Positions 1 to 11,831 of a stretch of 64,000 nt of DNA are shown here, one piece after another. The stretch lies in the NCBI RefSeq assembly GCF_051401765.1, contig NW_027480422.1, positions 20,912,001-20,976,000 on the forward strand, in the 5' to 3' direction. Source of the stretch: Calliopsis andreniformis. Taxonomy: Eukaryota; Arthropoda; Insecta; Hymenoptera; Andrenidae. The position numbers were made by a program, and so were the translations under genes. The notes beneath the pieces were generated by a model that searched no databases, was not told the origin of the DNA, and was given only the letters and a program-made list of their open reading frames with translations. The stretch's first letter is position 1, and every line of letters begins with the position of its first letter.

Positions 1-3000
1 ACTCTATGGCGTTGCTCCACCACATAGAATAGTTAGGGCCTAAGAAGTGAACGCCAGAAGCATAAAATACAATAGATATACAACAGTTTTTCCATCGTAT
101 AACAGGAATAATTGCAACCAGTGTGAAAGTACTGGTCATTTCTATGTTCCGGGTGACCTAGGCTTCACTCTAGGGCATTGCTCCAGCAGATCGAATAGCT
201 AGGGACTTAGAATTCAACGCCAGAAGAACAAAATACAACATAAGTACAACAGTTTTTCCATCGTATAAAATGTATAATTGCAAGAAGTGTGAAGGTAATG
301 GTCATTTCTACGTTCCGGTCAACCTAGGCTTGACTCTAGGGCGTTGCTTCACCAGACCGAATAGTTAGGGCCTTAGATGTCAACGCCCGAAGCATAAAAT
401 ACAAAATAAATAGGTCATATTTTCTGTTGTATAAAACGAATAATTGCAACCAGCGTAAAAGTTATGGTCATTTCTACGTCCCTAGCAGCCTAGGCTTCAC
501 TCTAGGGCGTTGCTCCACCAGATCGAATAGTTAGGACCTAAGAAGTCAACGCCAGAAGCATAAAATACAATATAAATACAACAGTTTTTCCCTCGTATAA
601 GAGGGATGATTGCAACTAGTGTGAAAGCTATGGTCATTTCTACGTTCCGGGCAACCTAGGCTTCAGTCTAGGGCGTGGTTCCCCCAGATCGGATAGTCAG
701 GGCCTAAGAAGCCTACGCCAGAAGCATAAAATACATTATAAATACCACAGCTTTTCCATCGTATAACAAAAATAATTGCAACCAGTGTGAAAGATATGGT
801 AATTTCTACGTTGAGGGCAACCTAGGCTTCACTCCAGGGCGTTGCTGCACAACATCGAATAGCTACGGCCTTAGAAGTCAACGCCAGAAGGTTAAAATAC
901 AATATAAATACAACAGATTTTCAATCGTATAATACGAATTATTGCAATCAGTATGAAAGTTATGGTCATTTCTACGTTCCGGGCAACCTGGGCTTCATCA
1001 GAGGGCGTTGCTCCACCAGATTCAATAGTTAGGACCTAAGAAGTCAACGCCAGAAGCATAAAATACAAAATAGATACAACAGTTTTTCCATCGTATAACA
1101 AGAATAATTGCAACCAGTGTGAAAGTGATGGTCATTTCTACGTTCAGAGCAACCTAGGCTTCACTCTAGGGCGTTGTCCCTCCAGATCCAATAGCTAGGG
1201 CCTATGAAGTCTACACCAGAAGCATAAAATACAATATAAATACAACAGTTTTTCCATCGTATAACAGGAATAATTGCAACCAGTGTGAAAGTGATGGTCA
1301 TTTCTAAGTTCCGGGCAACCTAGGCTTCAGTCTAGGTCGTGGTTCCCCCAGATCGAATAGTTAGGGCCTGAGAAGCCTACGCCAGAAGCATAAAATACAA
1401 TATAAATACCACAGTTTTTCCATCGTATAACAGGAATAATTGCAACCAGAGTGAAGGTGATGGTCTTTTCAAAGTTCCCGGCAACCTAGGCTACACTCTA
1501 CAGCGTTGCTCCACCAGATCGAATAGCTACGGCCTTAGAAGTCAACGCCAGATGGTTAAAATACAATATAAGTACAACAAATTTTCCATCGTATAATACG
1601 AATAATTGCAATGAGTATGAAAGTTATGGCCCTTTCTTCGTTCCGGGCAACCTAGGCTTCACTCTAGATTCTTGTTCCACCAGATCGAATAGTTAGGGCC
1701 TAAGAAGTCAACGCCAGATGCATAAACTGCAATATAAATACAACAGTTATTCCCTTGTATAACAGGAATAATTGCAACCAGTGTGGAAGGTATGGTCATT
1801 TCTAAGTTCCGGGCAACCTAGGCTTCACCCTAGAGCGTTGCACCACCAGATCGAATAGCTAGGGCCTTAGAAGACAACGCCAGAAGCGTAAAATAAAATA
1901 TAAATACAACAGTTATTCCATCGTATAACAGGAATAATTACAACCAGTGTGAAAGTAATGGGCATTTCTACGTTCCGTGCAACCTAGGCTGTACTCTAGG
2001 GCGTTCCTCCACCAGATCGAATAGTTAGGGCCTAAGAAGTCAACGCCAGAAGCATAAAATACAATCTAAATACAACAGTTTTTCCCTTGTATAACAGGAA
2101 TAATTGCAACCAGTGTGAAAGCTATGGTCATTTCTACGTTCCGGGCAACCTAGGCTTCACTCTAGGGCATTGCTCCACCAGATCGAATAGCTACAGCCCT
2201 AGAAGACAACGCCATAACTATAAAATACAATATAAATACAACAGTCTCTCCATCGTATAAAACGGATAATTGCAACCAGTCTGATAGTAATGGTCATTTC
2301 TACGTTCCGGGCAACCTAGGCTTCACTCTAGAGCATTGCTCCACCAGATCGAATAGTTAGGTCCTAAGAAGACAACGCCAGAAGCATAAAATACAATATA
2401 AATACAACAGCTTTTCCATCGTATATAATGTATATTTGCAAACAGTGTGAAAGTAATGGTCATTTCTATGTTCTCGGTAACCTAGGCTTCGCTCTAGGGC
2501 CTTGTTCCACTAGATCGAATGGCTAGGGACTTAGAAGTCAACGCCAGAAGCATAAAATACAATACAAATGCAACAGTTTTTCCATCGTATAACAGGAATA
2601 ACTGCAACCAGTGTGAAGGTACTGGTCATTTCTATGTTCCCTGTAGCCTAGGCTTCACTCTAGGGCGTTGATGCACCAGACCGAATAGCTAGGGACTTAG
2701 AATTCAGCTCCAGAAGAATAAAATACAACATATGTACAACAGTTTTTCCATCGTATAAAATGTATAATTGCAAGCAGCGTGAAGGTAATGGTCATTTCTA
2801 CGCTCCGGGCAACCTAGGGTTAACTCCAGGGCGTTGCTCCACGAGATCGAATAGTTAGGGACATTGAATACAACGCCAGAAGCATAAAATACAATAAAAA
2901 TGCAACAGATTTTCCATAGTATAACAGGAATAATTGCAACCAGTGTGAAAGTACAGGTCATTTCTACGTTCCGTTCAACCTAGGCTTCGCTCTAGGGCCT

Positions 3001-3400
3001 TGCTCCACCAGATCGAATAGCTAGGGACTTAGAAGTCAACGCCAGAAGCCTAAAATACAATAAAAATCCAACAGTTTGTCCATCGTATAACAGGAATAAT
3101 TGCAACCAGTGTGAAAGTAATGGTCATTTCCACGTTCCGAGCATCCTCGGTTTCGCTCTATGGCGTTGCTCCTCCACATCGATTAGTTAGGGCCTTAGAA
3201 GTCAATGCCAGAAGCATAAAATACAATATAAATGCCACAGTTTTTCCATTGTATAAAATGAATAATTGCAAACAGTGAGGAAGTAATGGTCATTTCTACG
3301 TTCCGGGCAATCTAGGCTTCTCTCTAGGGCGTTGCTCCACCAGATCGAATAGTTAGGGCCTAAGAAGTCAACGCCAGAAGCATAAAATACAATAAAAATG
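1..3400 (+). repeat. Divergent outer monomers of left array
   Basis: About 20 monomers that differ from each other at many positions and have no close full-length copies elsewhere in the window that I could find. They include individual variants such as an accacag AT segment, gtggttccccc and gcctacgcc. A weak 4-monomer periodicity is visible between about 660 and 1680. The stretch has no gene or non-satellite sequence. I infer an older or less recently homogenised part of the array than the blocks that follow. Confidence 0.7.
660..1674 (+). repeat. Decayed 4-monomer higher-order repeat (664 bp)
   Basis: Two distinctive neighbouring monomers recur 664 bp (4 x 166) later. The variant ggttccccca is at 677 and 1341, each followed by gcctacgccagaagc and the accacag AT segment. 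The next monomer in both copies carries ggttaaaatacaatata and tcgtataatacgaat. The copies differ at numerous bases, so this duplication is older than the near-identical blocks from 10 kb onward. Boundaries are approximate. Confidence 0.6.
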
Positions 3401-5152
3401 CAACAGTTTTTTCATCGTATAACAGGAATAATTGCAACCAGAGTGAAAGTCATGGTCATTTCTACGTTCGGGGCGACCAAGGCTTCACTCTGGGGCGTTG
3501 GTCCACCAGATCGAAAAGCTACGGCCTAAGAAGTCAACGCCAGAAGCATAAAATACAAAATAAGTACAATAGTTTTTCCTTCGTCTAAAACGAATAATTG
3601 CACGAGTGTAAAACGTATGGTCATTTCTACGTGCCGGGCAACCTAGGCTTCACTCTAGGGCGTTGCTCCACCAGATCGAATAGCTAGAGCCTTCGACGTC
3701 AACGCCCGAAACATAAAATACAATAAAAATACAAAAGTTTTTCCATCGTATAACGGGAATAATTGCAACGAGTGTGAAAGTTATGGTCATTTCTACGTTC
3801 CGGGCAGCCTAGGCTTCACTCTAGGCCGTTGGTCCACCAGATCCAGTAGTTAGGGCCTAAGAAGTCAACGCCAGAAGCACCAGATACAAAACAAATACAA
3901 CAGTTTTTCCATCGTATAACAGGAATAACTGCAACCAGTGTGAATGTACTGGTCATTTCTACGTTCCGTGCAACCTAGGCTTCACCCTAGGGCGTTGCTC
4001 CACCAGATCGAATAGCTACAGACTTAGAATTCAATGCCAGAAGCATAAAATACAATAAAAATACAACAGTTTTTCATCGTATAACAGGAATAATTGCAAC
4101 CAGCGAGAAAGTAAAGGCCATTGCTACGATCCGGGCAACCTAGGCTTCACTCGAGGGCGTTGCTCCACCACATCGAATAGCTACGGCCTTAGAAGTCAAC
4201 GCCAGAAGCATAAAACACAATATAAATACAGCAGCTTTTCCATCGTGTAAAATGAATAATTGTAAACAGTGTGAAAGTAATGGTCATTTCTACGTTCCGG
4301 GCAACCTAGGCTCCACTCTAGGGCGTTTACCTACGAGATCGAACAGCCTGGACCTTAGAAGTCAACGCCAGAAGCATAAAATACAATAAAAATACAACTG
4401 ATTTACCATCGGACAAAACGAATAATTGCAACCAGTATGAAAGTTATTGTCATTTCTACGTTCCGGGCAACCTAGGCTTCACCCTAGGGCGTTGCTCCAC
4501 CAGATCCAATAGTCATTGGCTTAGAAGTCAACGCCAGAACCATAAAATACTATATAAATACAACAGTTTTTCCATCGTATAACATGAGTAATTGCATCCA
4601 GTGTGAAAGATCTGGGTCATTTCTACGCTGCGGGCAACCTAGGCTTGATCCTAGGGCGTTGCTCCACCATATCGAATAGCTAGGGCCTTAGAAGTCAACG
4701 CCCGAAACATAAAATACAATGAAAATACAACAGTCTTTCCATCGTATAACAGGAATAATTGCAACCAGTGTGAAGGTAATTCTCTTTTCTATGTTCCGGG
4801 CAACCTAGGCTTCACTCTAGGGCGTTGCGACACCAGATCGAATAGCTAGGGCCTTAGAAGGCAACGCCAGAAGCATAAAATATAATATAAAAACAACAGT
4901 TTTTCCATCGTATAGCATGAATAATTCCAACCAGAGTGAAAGTAATGGTCATTTCCACGTTTCGGCCAACCTACGCTTCACTCTAGGGCGTTGCTCCAGC
5001 ACATCCAATATCTAGGACCTTAGAAGTCAACGCCAGAAGCATAAAATACAATATAAATACAACAGTTTTTCCATCGTATAAAATGAATTATTGCAACCAG
5101 TGTGAAAGTGATGGTCATTTCTACGTTCCGGGCAACCAAGGCTTCACTCTAG

Positions 5153-5200
5153 GGCGTTGCTCCACCAGATCGAATAGTTAGGGCCTAAGAAGTCAACGCC
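5153..5200 (+). other. Nested dyad symmetry in the monomer (example)
   Basis: ggcgttg at 5153-5159 and caacgcc at 5194-5200 form a 7-bp inverted repeat separated by 34 bases. Inside the loop, ttagg and cctaa form a second inverted repeat around a single central G. Both elements recur in most monomers of both arrays; the inner one is broken in monomers with gctacggcc or gctagggcc. They could extrude as a cruciform or fold in RNA. The function is inferred only. Confidence 0.55.
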
Positions 5201-5325
5201 AGAAGCATAAAATACAATGAAAATACAACAGTATTTCCATCCTATAACAGGAATAATTGCATCCAGTGTGAAGGTGATGCTCTTCTCTATGTTCCGCGCA
5301 ACCTAGGCTTCACTCTAGGGCGGTG
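5160..5325 (+). repeat. Representative 166-bp monomer (left array)
   Basis: A monomer close to the visual consensus, counted from ctccaccaga to the base before the next such motif. It is 166 bp long. The 166 bp length equals the DNA of one chromatosome (about two turns round the histone core plus linker-histone contacts), as seen in several centromeric satellites. The monomer has an AT-rich half with runs of A and T and a GC-richer half holding the CCTAGG palindrome. The window is phased with respect to this unit throughout. Confidence 0.95.
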
Positions 5326-6695
5326 CTCCACCAGATCAAATAGCTAGGGCCTTAGAAGGCAACGCCAGAACCACAAAATATAATATAAATACAACAGTTT
5401 TTCTATCGTATAGCATGAATAATTCCAACCAGAGTGAAAGTAATGGTCAATTCTACGTTTCGGCCAACCTAGGCTTCACTCTAGGGCGTTTCTCCACCAG
5501 ATCCAATAGTTAGGGCCTAAGAAGTCAACGCCAGGAGCACCAAATACAAACCAAATACAACAGTTTTTCCATCGTATAAAACGAACAATTGCAACCACTG
5601 TGAAGGTAATGGTCATTTCTACGTTCCTCGCACCTAGGCTTCACTCTAGTTCGTTTTTCCACCAGATCGAATAGTTAGGCCCTAAGAAGTCAATGCCAGA
5701 AGCATAAAATACAATATAAATTCAACAGTTTTTCCACGGTATTACAGGAATAATTGCAACCAGTGTGAAAGATATGGTCATTTCTATGTTCCGGGCAACG
5801 TAGGCTCCACTCTAGGGCGTTTCTCCAACAAATTGAATAGCTAGGGCCTCAGAAGTCATCGCCCGAAGCATAAAACACAATAAAAATACAACAGTTTTTC
5901 ACAGTATATCAGGAATAATTGCAACCAGAGTGAAAGTCATGGTCATTTCTACGTTCCGGGCGACCAAGGCTTCACTCTGGGGCGTTGCTCCACCAGATCG
6001 AAAAGCTACGGCCTAAGAAGTCAACGCCAGGAGCATAAAATACAAAATAAATACAATAGTTTTTCCATCGTCTAAACCGAATAATTGCACGAGTGTGAAA
6101 GGTATGGTCACTTCTACGTGCCGGGCAACCTAGTCTTCACTCTAGGGCGTTGGTGCACCAGATCCAGTAGTTAGGGCCTAAGCAGTCAACGCCAGAAGCA
6201 CCAGATACAAAATAAATACAACAGTTTTTCCATCGTATAAACCGAATAATTGCACGAGTGTGAAAGGTATGGTCATTTCTACGTGCCGGGCAACCTAGTC
6301 TTCACTCTAGGGCGTTGCTCCACCAGATCGAATATTTAGGGCCGAAGAATTCAACGCCAGAACCATAAAACACAAAACAAATACAACAGTTTTTCCATCG
6401 TATAACAGGAATAACTGCAACCAGTGTGAAAGTACTGGTCATTTCTACGTTCCGTGCAACCTAGGCTTCACCCTAGGGCGTTGCTCCACCAGATCGAAGA
6501 GCTACGGACTTAGAATTCAACGCCAGAAGCATAAAATACAATAAAAATACAACAGTTTTTCATCGTATAACAGGAATAATTGCAACCAGCGTGAAAGTAA
6601 AGGCCATTGCTACGATCCGGGCAACCTAGGCTTCACTGGAGGGCGTTGCTCCACCATGTCGAATAGCTACGGCCTTAGAAGTCAACGCCAGAAGC

Positions 6696-8019
6696 ATAAA
6701 ATACAATAAAAGCGCAACAGTTTTTCCATCGTATAGCATGAATAATTGCAACCAGTGTGAAAGTAATGGTCATTTCTACGTTCCGGGCGTCGTAGGCTTC
6801 TCACTAGGGCGTTGCTCCACCAGATCGAATAGATACGGTCTTAGAAGTCAACGCCAGAAGCATAAAATACAATATAAATACAGCAGCTTTTCCATCGTAT
6901 AACAGGAATAACTGCAACCAGTATGAAAGTAATGGTCATTTCTACGTTTCGGGCAACCTAGGCTCCACCCTAGGGCGTTGCTCCACCAAATTGAATAGTT
7001 AGGGCCTCAGAAGTCAACGCCCGAAGCATAAAATACAATAAGAATACAACAGTTTTTTCATCGTATAACAGGAATAATTGCAACCAGAGTGAAAGTCATG
7101 GTCATTTTTACGTTCCGGGCGACCAAGGCTTCACTCTGGGGCGTTGGTCCACCAGATCGAAAAGTTACGGCCTAAGAAGTCAACGCCAGAAGCATAAAAT
7201 ACAAAATAGGTACAATAGCTTTTCCATCGTCTAAAACGAATAATTGCACGAGTGTAAAAGGTATGGTCATTTCTACGTGCCGGGCAACCTAGGCTTCACT
7301 CTAGGGCGTTGCTCCACCAGATCGAATAGCTAGGGCCTTCGACGTCAACGCCCGAAACATAAAATACAATAAAGATACAAAAGTATTTCCATCGTATAAC
7401 GGGAATAATTGCAACCAGTGTGAAAGTTATGGTCATTTCTACGTTCCGGGCAGCCTAGGCTTCACTCTAGGCCGTTGGTCTACCAGATCCAGTAGTTAGG
7501 GCCTAAGAAGTCAACGCCAGAAACATAAAATACAAAACAAATACAACAGTTTTTCCATCGTATAACAGGAATAACTGCAACCAGTGTGAAAGTACTGGTC
7601 ATTTCTACGTTCCGTGCAACCTAGGGTTCACCCTGGGGCGTTGCTCCACCAGATCGAATAGCTACGGACTTAGAATTCAACGCCAGAAGCATAAAATACA
7701 ATAAAAATACAACAGTTTTTCATCGTATAATAGGAATAATTGCAACCAGCGTGAAAGTAATGGCCATTTCTACGATTCGGGCGAACTAGGCTTCACTCGT
7801 GGGCGTTGCTCCACCACATCGAATAGCTACGGCCTTAGAATTCAACGCCAGAAGCATAAAATACATTATAAGTACAGCAGCTTTTCCATCGTATAACAGG
7901 AATAACTGCAACCAGTATGAAAGTAATGGTCATTTCTACGTTTCGGGCAACCTAGGCTCCACTCTAGGGCGTTGCTCCACCAAATTGAATAGCTAGGGCC
8001 TCAGAAGTCAACGCCAGAA
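6696..8019 (+). repeat. Dispersed duplication, copy 1 (offset 3,812 bp)
   Basis: Eight monomers matching 10508-11831. The offset of 3,812 bp was confirmed at 6781/10593 (ttccgggcgtcgtaggc) and 7772/11584 (acgattcgggc). The offset is 6 bp short of 23 monomers, explained by single-base deletions in the intervening monomers. The same block appears a third time, partly, around 17846-18960. Confidence 0.8.
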
Positions 8020-10507
8020 GCACCAGATACAAAATAAATACAACAGTTTTTCCATCGTATAAAACGAATAATTGCAATCACTGTGAAAGTAATGGTCATT
8101 TCTACGTTCCGGGCAACCTAGGCTTCACTCTACGGCGTTGGTGCACCAGATCGAACATTTAGGGCCTAAGAAGTCAACGCCAGAAGCATAAAATACAATA
8201 AAAATACAAAAGTTTTTCCGTTGTATAACGGGAATAATTGGAACCAGTATGATAGTTATGGTCATTTCAACGTTCCGGGCAACCTAGGCTTCACCCTAGG
8301 GCGTTGCTCCACCAGATCCAATTGTTAGGGCCTTAGAAGTCAACGCCCGAAGCATAAAGTACAATACAAATACTACAGTTATTCCATCGTATAACAGGAA
8401 TAATTACGACCAGTGTGAACGTAATGGGCATTTCCACGTTCCGTGCAATCTAGGCTTCACTCTAGGGCGTTGCTCCACCAGATCGAATAGCTAGGGCCTT
8501 CAACCTCAAAGCCCGAAACATAAAATACAATAAAAATACTGCAGTTTTTCCATCGTATAACAGGAGTAATTGAAACCCGTATGAAAGTGATGGGCATTTT
8601 TACGTTCAGGGCAACCTAGGCTTCACTCTAGGGCGTTGATCCACCATATCGAATAGCTACGGCCTTAGAAGTCAACGCCAGAAGCATAAAATACAATATA
8701 AATGCAACAGTTTTTCCATTGTATAAAACGAATAATTGCAACCAGTCTGAAAGTTATGGACATTTCTACGTTCCGGGCAACCTAGGCTTCACCCTAGGGC
8801 GTTGCTCCACCAGATCCAATACTTAGGGCCTCAGAAGTCAACGCGAGAAGCTTAAAATACATTAAAAATACAACAGTTTTTCCATCGTATGACAGGAATA
8901 ATTGCAACCAGTGGGAAAGTAACTGACATTTCTACGTTCCGGGCAACCTAGGCTTCACTCTAGGGCGTTCCCCACCAGACCGAATAGCTAGGACCTTAGA
9001 AGTGTTCGCCAGACGCATAAAATACAATAAAAATACAACATTTTTTTCCATCGTATAACAGGAATAATTGCAACCAGTGCGAAAGTGACGGTCATCTCTA
9101 CGTTCCGGGCAACCTAGGCTTCACACTAAGGCGTTGCTCCACCAGATCCAATAGTTAGGGCCTTAGAAGTCAACGCCCGAAGCATAAAATACAATACAAA
9201 TACAACAGTTATTCCATCGTATAACAGGAATAATTACGACCAGTGTGAACGTTATGGGCATTTCCGCGTTCCGTGCAACCTACGCTTCACTCTAGGGTGT
9301 TGCACCACCAGGTCGAATAGTTAGGGCCTTAGAAAACAACTCCAGACGCATAGAATACAATAAAAAGAGAACAGTTTTTCCATCGTATAAAAAGAATAAT
9401 TGTAACCAGTGTGATGGTAATTGTCATTTCTACGTTCCGGGCAACATAGGCTTCACTCTTGAACGTTGCCCCACGAGATTGAACAGCTAGGACCTTAGAA
9501 GTCAACGCCAGAAGCATAAAATACAATAAAAATACAACAGTTTTTTCATGGTATAACAGGAATAATTGCAACCAGAGTGAAAGTCATGGTCATTTCTACG
9601 TTCCGGGCGACCAAGGCTTCACTCTGGGGCGTTGGTCCACCACATCGAAAACTTACGGCCTAAGAAGTCAACGCCAGAAGCATAAAATACAAAATAAGTA
9701 CAATAGTTTTTCCATCGTCTAAAACGAATAATTGCACGAGTGTGAAAGGTATGGTCATTTCCACGAGCCGGGCAACCTAGGCTTCACTCTAGGGCGTTGC
9801 TCCACCAGATCGAATAGCTAGGGCCTTCGACCTCAACGCCCGAAACATAAAATACAATAAAAATACAAAAGTTTTTCCATCGTATAACGGGAATAATTGC
9901 AACCAGTGTGAAAGTTATGGTCATTTCTACGTTCCGGGCAGCCTAGGCTTCACTCTAGGCCGTAGGTCCACCAGATCCAGTAGTTAGGGCCTAAGAAGTC
10001 AACGCCAGAAGCACCAGATACAAAATAAATACAACAGTTTTTCCATCGTATAAACCGAATAATTGCACGAGTGTGAAAGGTATGGTCATTTCTATGTTCC
10101 GGGCAACCTAGGCTCCACTCTAGGGCGTTTCTCCAACAAATTGAATAGCTGGGGCCTCAGAAGTCATCGCCCGAAGCATAAAATACAATAAAAATACAAC
10201 AGTTTTTCACAGTATATCAGGAATAATTGCAACCAGAGTGAAAGTCATGGTCATTTCTACGTTCCGGGCGACCAAGGCTTCACTCTGGGGCGTTGCTCCA
10301 CCAGATCGAAAAGCTACAGCCTAAGAAGTCAACGCCAGGAGCATAAAATACAAAATAAATACAATAGTTTTTCCATCGTCTAAACCGAATAATTGCACGA
10401 GTGTGAAAGGTATGGTCATTTCTACGTGCCGGGCAACCTAGTCTTCACCCTAGGGCGTTGCTCCACCAGATCCAATAGTCATTGGCTTAGAAGTCAACGC
10501 CCGAAGC

Positions 10508-11831
10508 ATAAAATACAATAAAAACGCAACAGTTCTTCCAGCGTATAGCATGAATAATTGCAACCAGTGTGAAAGTAATGGTCATTTCTACGTTCCGGGC
10601 GTCGTAGGCTTCTCACTAGGGCGTTGCTCCACCAGATCGAATAGATACGGTCTTAGTAGTCAACGCCAGAATCATAAAATACAATATAAATACAGCAGCT
10701 TTTCCATCGTATAACAGGAATAACTGCAACCAGTATGAAAGTAATGGTCATTTCTACGTTTCGGGCAACCTAGGCTCCACCCTAGGGCGTTGCTCCACCA
10801 AATTGAATAGTTAGGGCCTCAGAAGTCAACGCCCGAAGCATAAAATACCATAAGAATACAACAGTTTTTTCATCGTATAACAGGAATAATTGCAACCAGA
10901 GTGAAAGTCATGGTCATTTTTACGTTCCGGGCGACCAAGGCTTCACTCTGGGGCGTTGGTCCAACAGATCGAAAAGTTACGGCCTAAGAAGTCAACGCCA
11001 GAAGCATAAAATACAAAATAAGTACAATAGTTTTTCCATCGTCTAAAACGAATAATTGCACGAGTGTAAAAGGTATGGTCATTTCTACGTGCCGGGCAAC
11101 CTAGGCTTCACTCTAGGGCGTTGCTCCACCAGATCGAATAGCGAGGGCCTTCGACGTCAACGCCCGAAACATAAAATACAATAAAGATACAAAAGTATTT
11201 CCATCGTATAACGGGAATAATTGCAACCAGTGTGAAAGTTATGGTCATTTCTACGTTCAGGGCAGCCTAGGCTTCACTCTAGGCCGGTGGTCTACCAGAT
11301 CCAGTAGTTAGGGCCTAAGAAGTCAACGCCAGAAACATAAAATACAAAACAAATACAACAGTTATTCCATCGTATAAAAGGAATAACTGCAACCAGTGTG
11401 AAAGTACTGGTCATTTCTACGTTCCGTGCAACCTAGGCTTCACCCTAGGGCGTTGCTCCACCAGATCGAATAGCTACGGACTTAGAATTCAACGCCAGAA
11501 GCATAAAATACAATAAAAATACAACAGTTTTTCATCGTATAATAGGAATAATTGCAACCAGCGTGAAAGTAATGGCCATTTCTACGATTCGGGCAAACTA
11601 GGCTTCACTCCTGGGCGTTGCTCCACCACATCGAATAGCTACGGCCTTAGAATTCAACGCCAGAAGCATAAAATACATTATAAGTACAGCAGCTTTTCCA
11701 TCGTATAACAGGAATAACTGCAACCAGTATGAAAGTAATGGTCATTTCTACGTTTCGGGCAACCTAGGCTCCACTCTAGGGCGTTGCTCCCCCAAGTTGA
11801 ATAGCTAGGGCCTCAGAAGTCAACGCCAGAA
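10508..11831 (+). repeat. Dispersed duplication, copy 2 (offset 3,812 bp)
   Basis: Second copy of the block at 6696-8019, sharing rare variants such as gttccgggcgtcgtaggc, tattccatcgtata and acgattcgggc. Its right part from 10719 is also the start of the 3.1-kb block repeated at 17846, so two amplification events overlap here. Confidence 0.8.

Larger units (their letters stand above)
3890..5530 (+). repeat. Dispersed duplication, copy 1 (pair with 15820-17460)
   Basis: About ten monomers matching 15820-17460 at a constant offset of 11,930 bp. I checked the offset at 3911/15841, 4071/16001, 4961/16891 and 5471/17401. Shared unusual variants include tactggtcatttctacgttc, the 5-T tract tttttcatcg, the tcggacaaaacg variant and the extra base in agatctgggtcat. 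The left and right ends lose similarity inside monomers. Differences between copies are scattered and few. Confidence 0.8.
3400..10500 (+). repeat. Mixed higher-order blocks, left array part 1
   Basis: Roughly 43 monomers made up of types that reappear further right in the left array. Segment 3890-5530 matches 15820-17460 (offset 11,930). Segment 6696-8019 matches 10508-11831 (offset 3,812). Segment around 9150-9790 matches about 20920-21550 (offset 11,766). The short monomer type with gcacgag first appears near 3600 and recurs repeatedly. No gene or unrelated sequence is present. The block looks like a mosaic of earlier amplification rounds, not one regular repeat. Confidence 0.75.
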
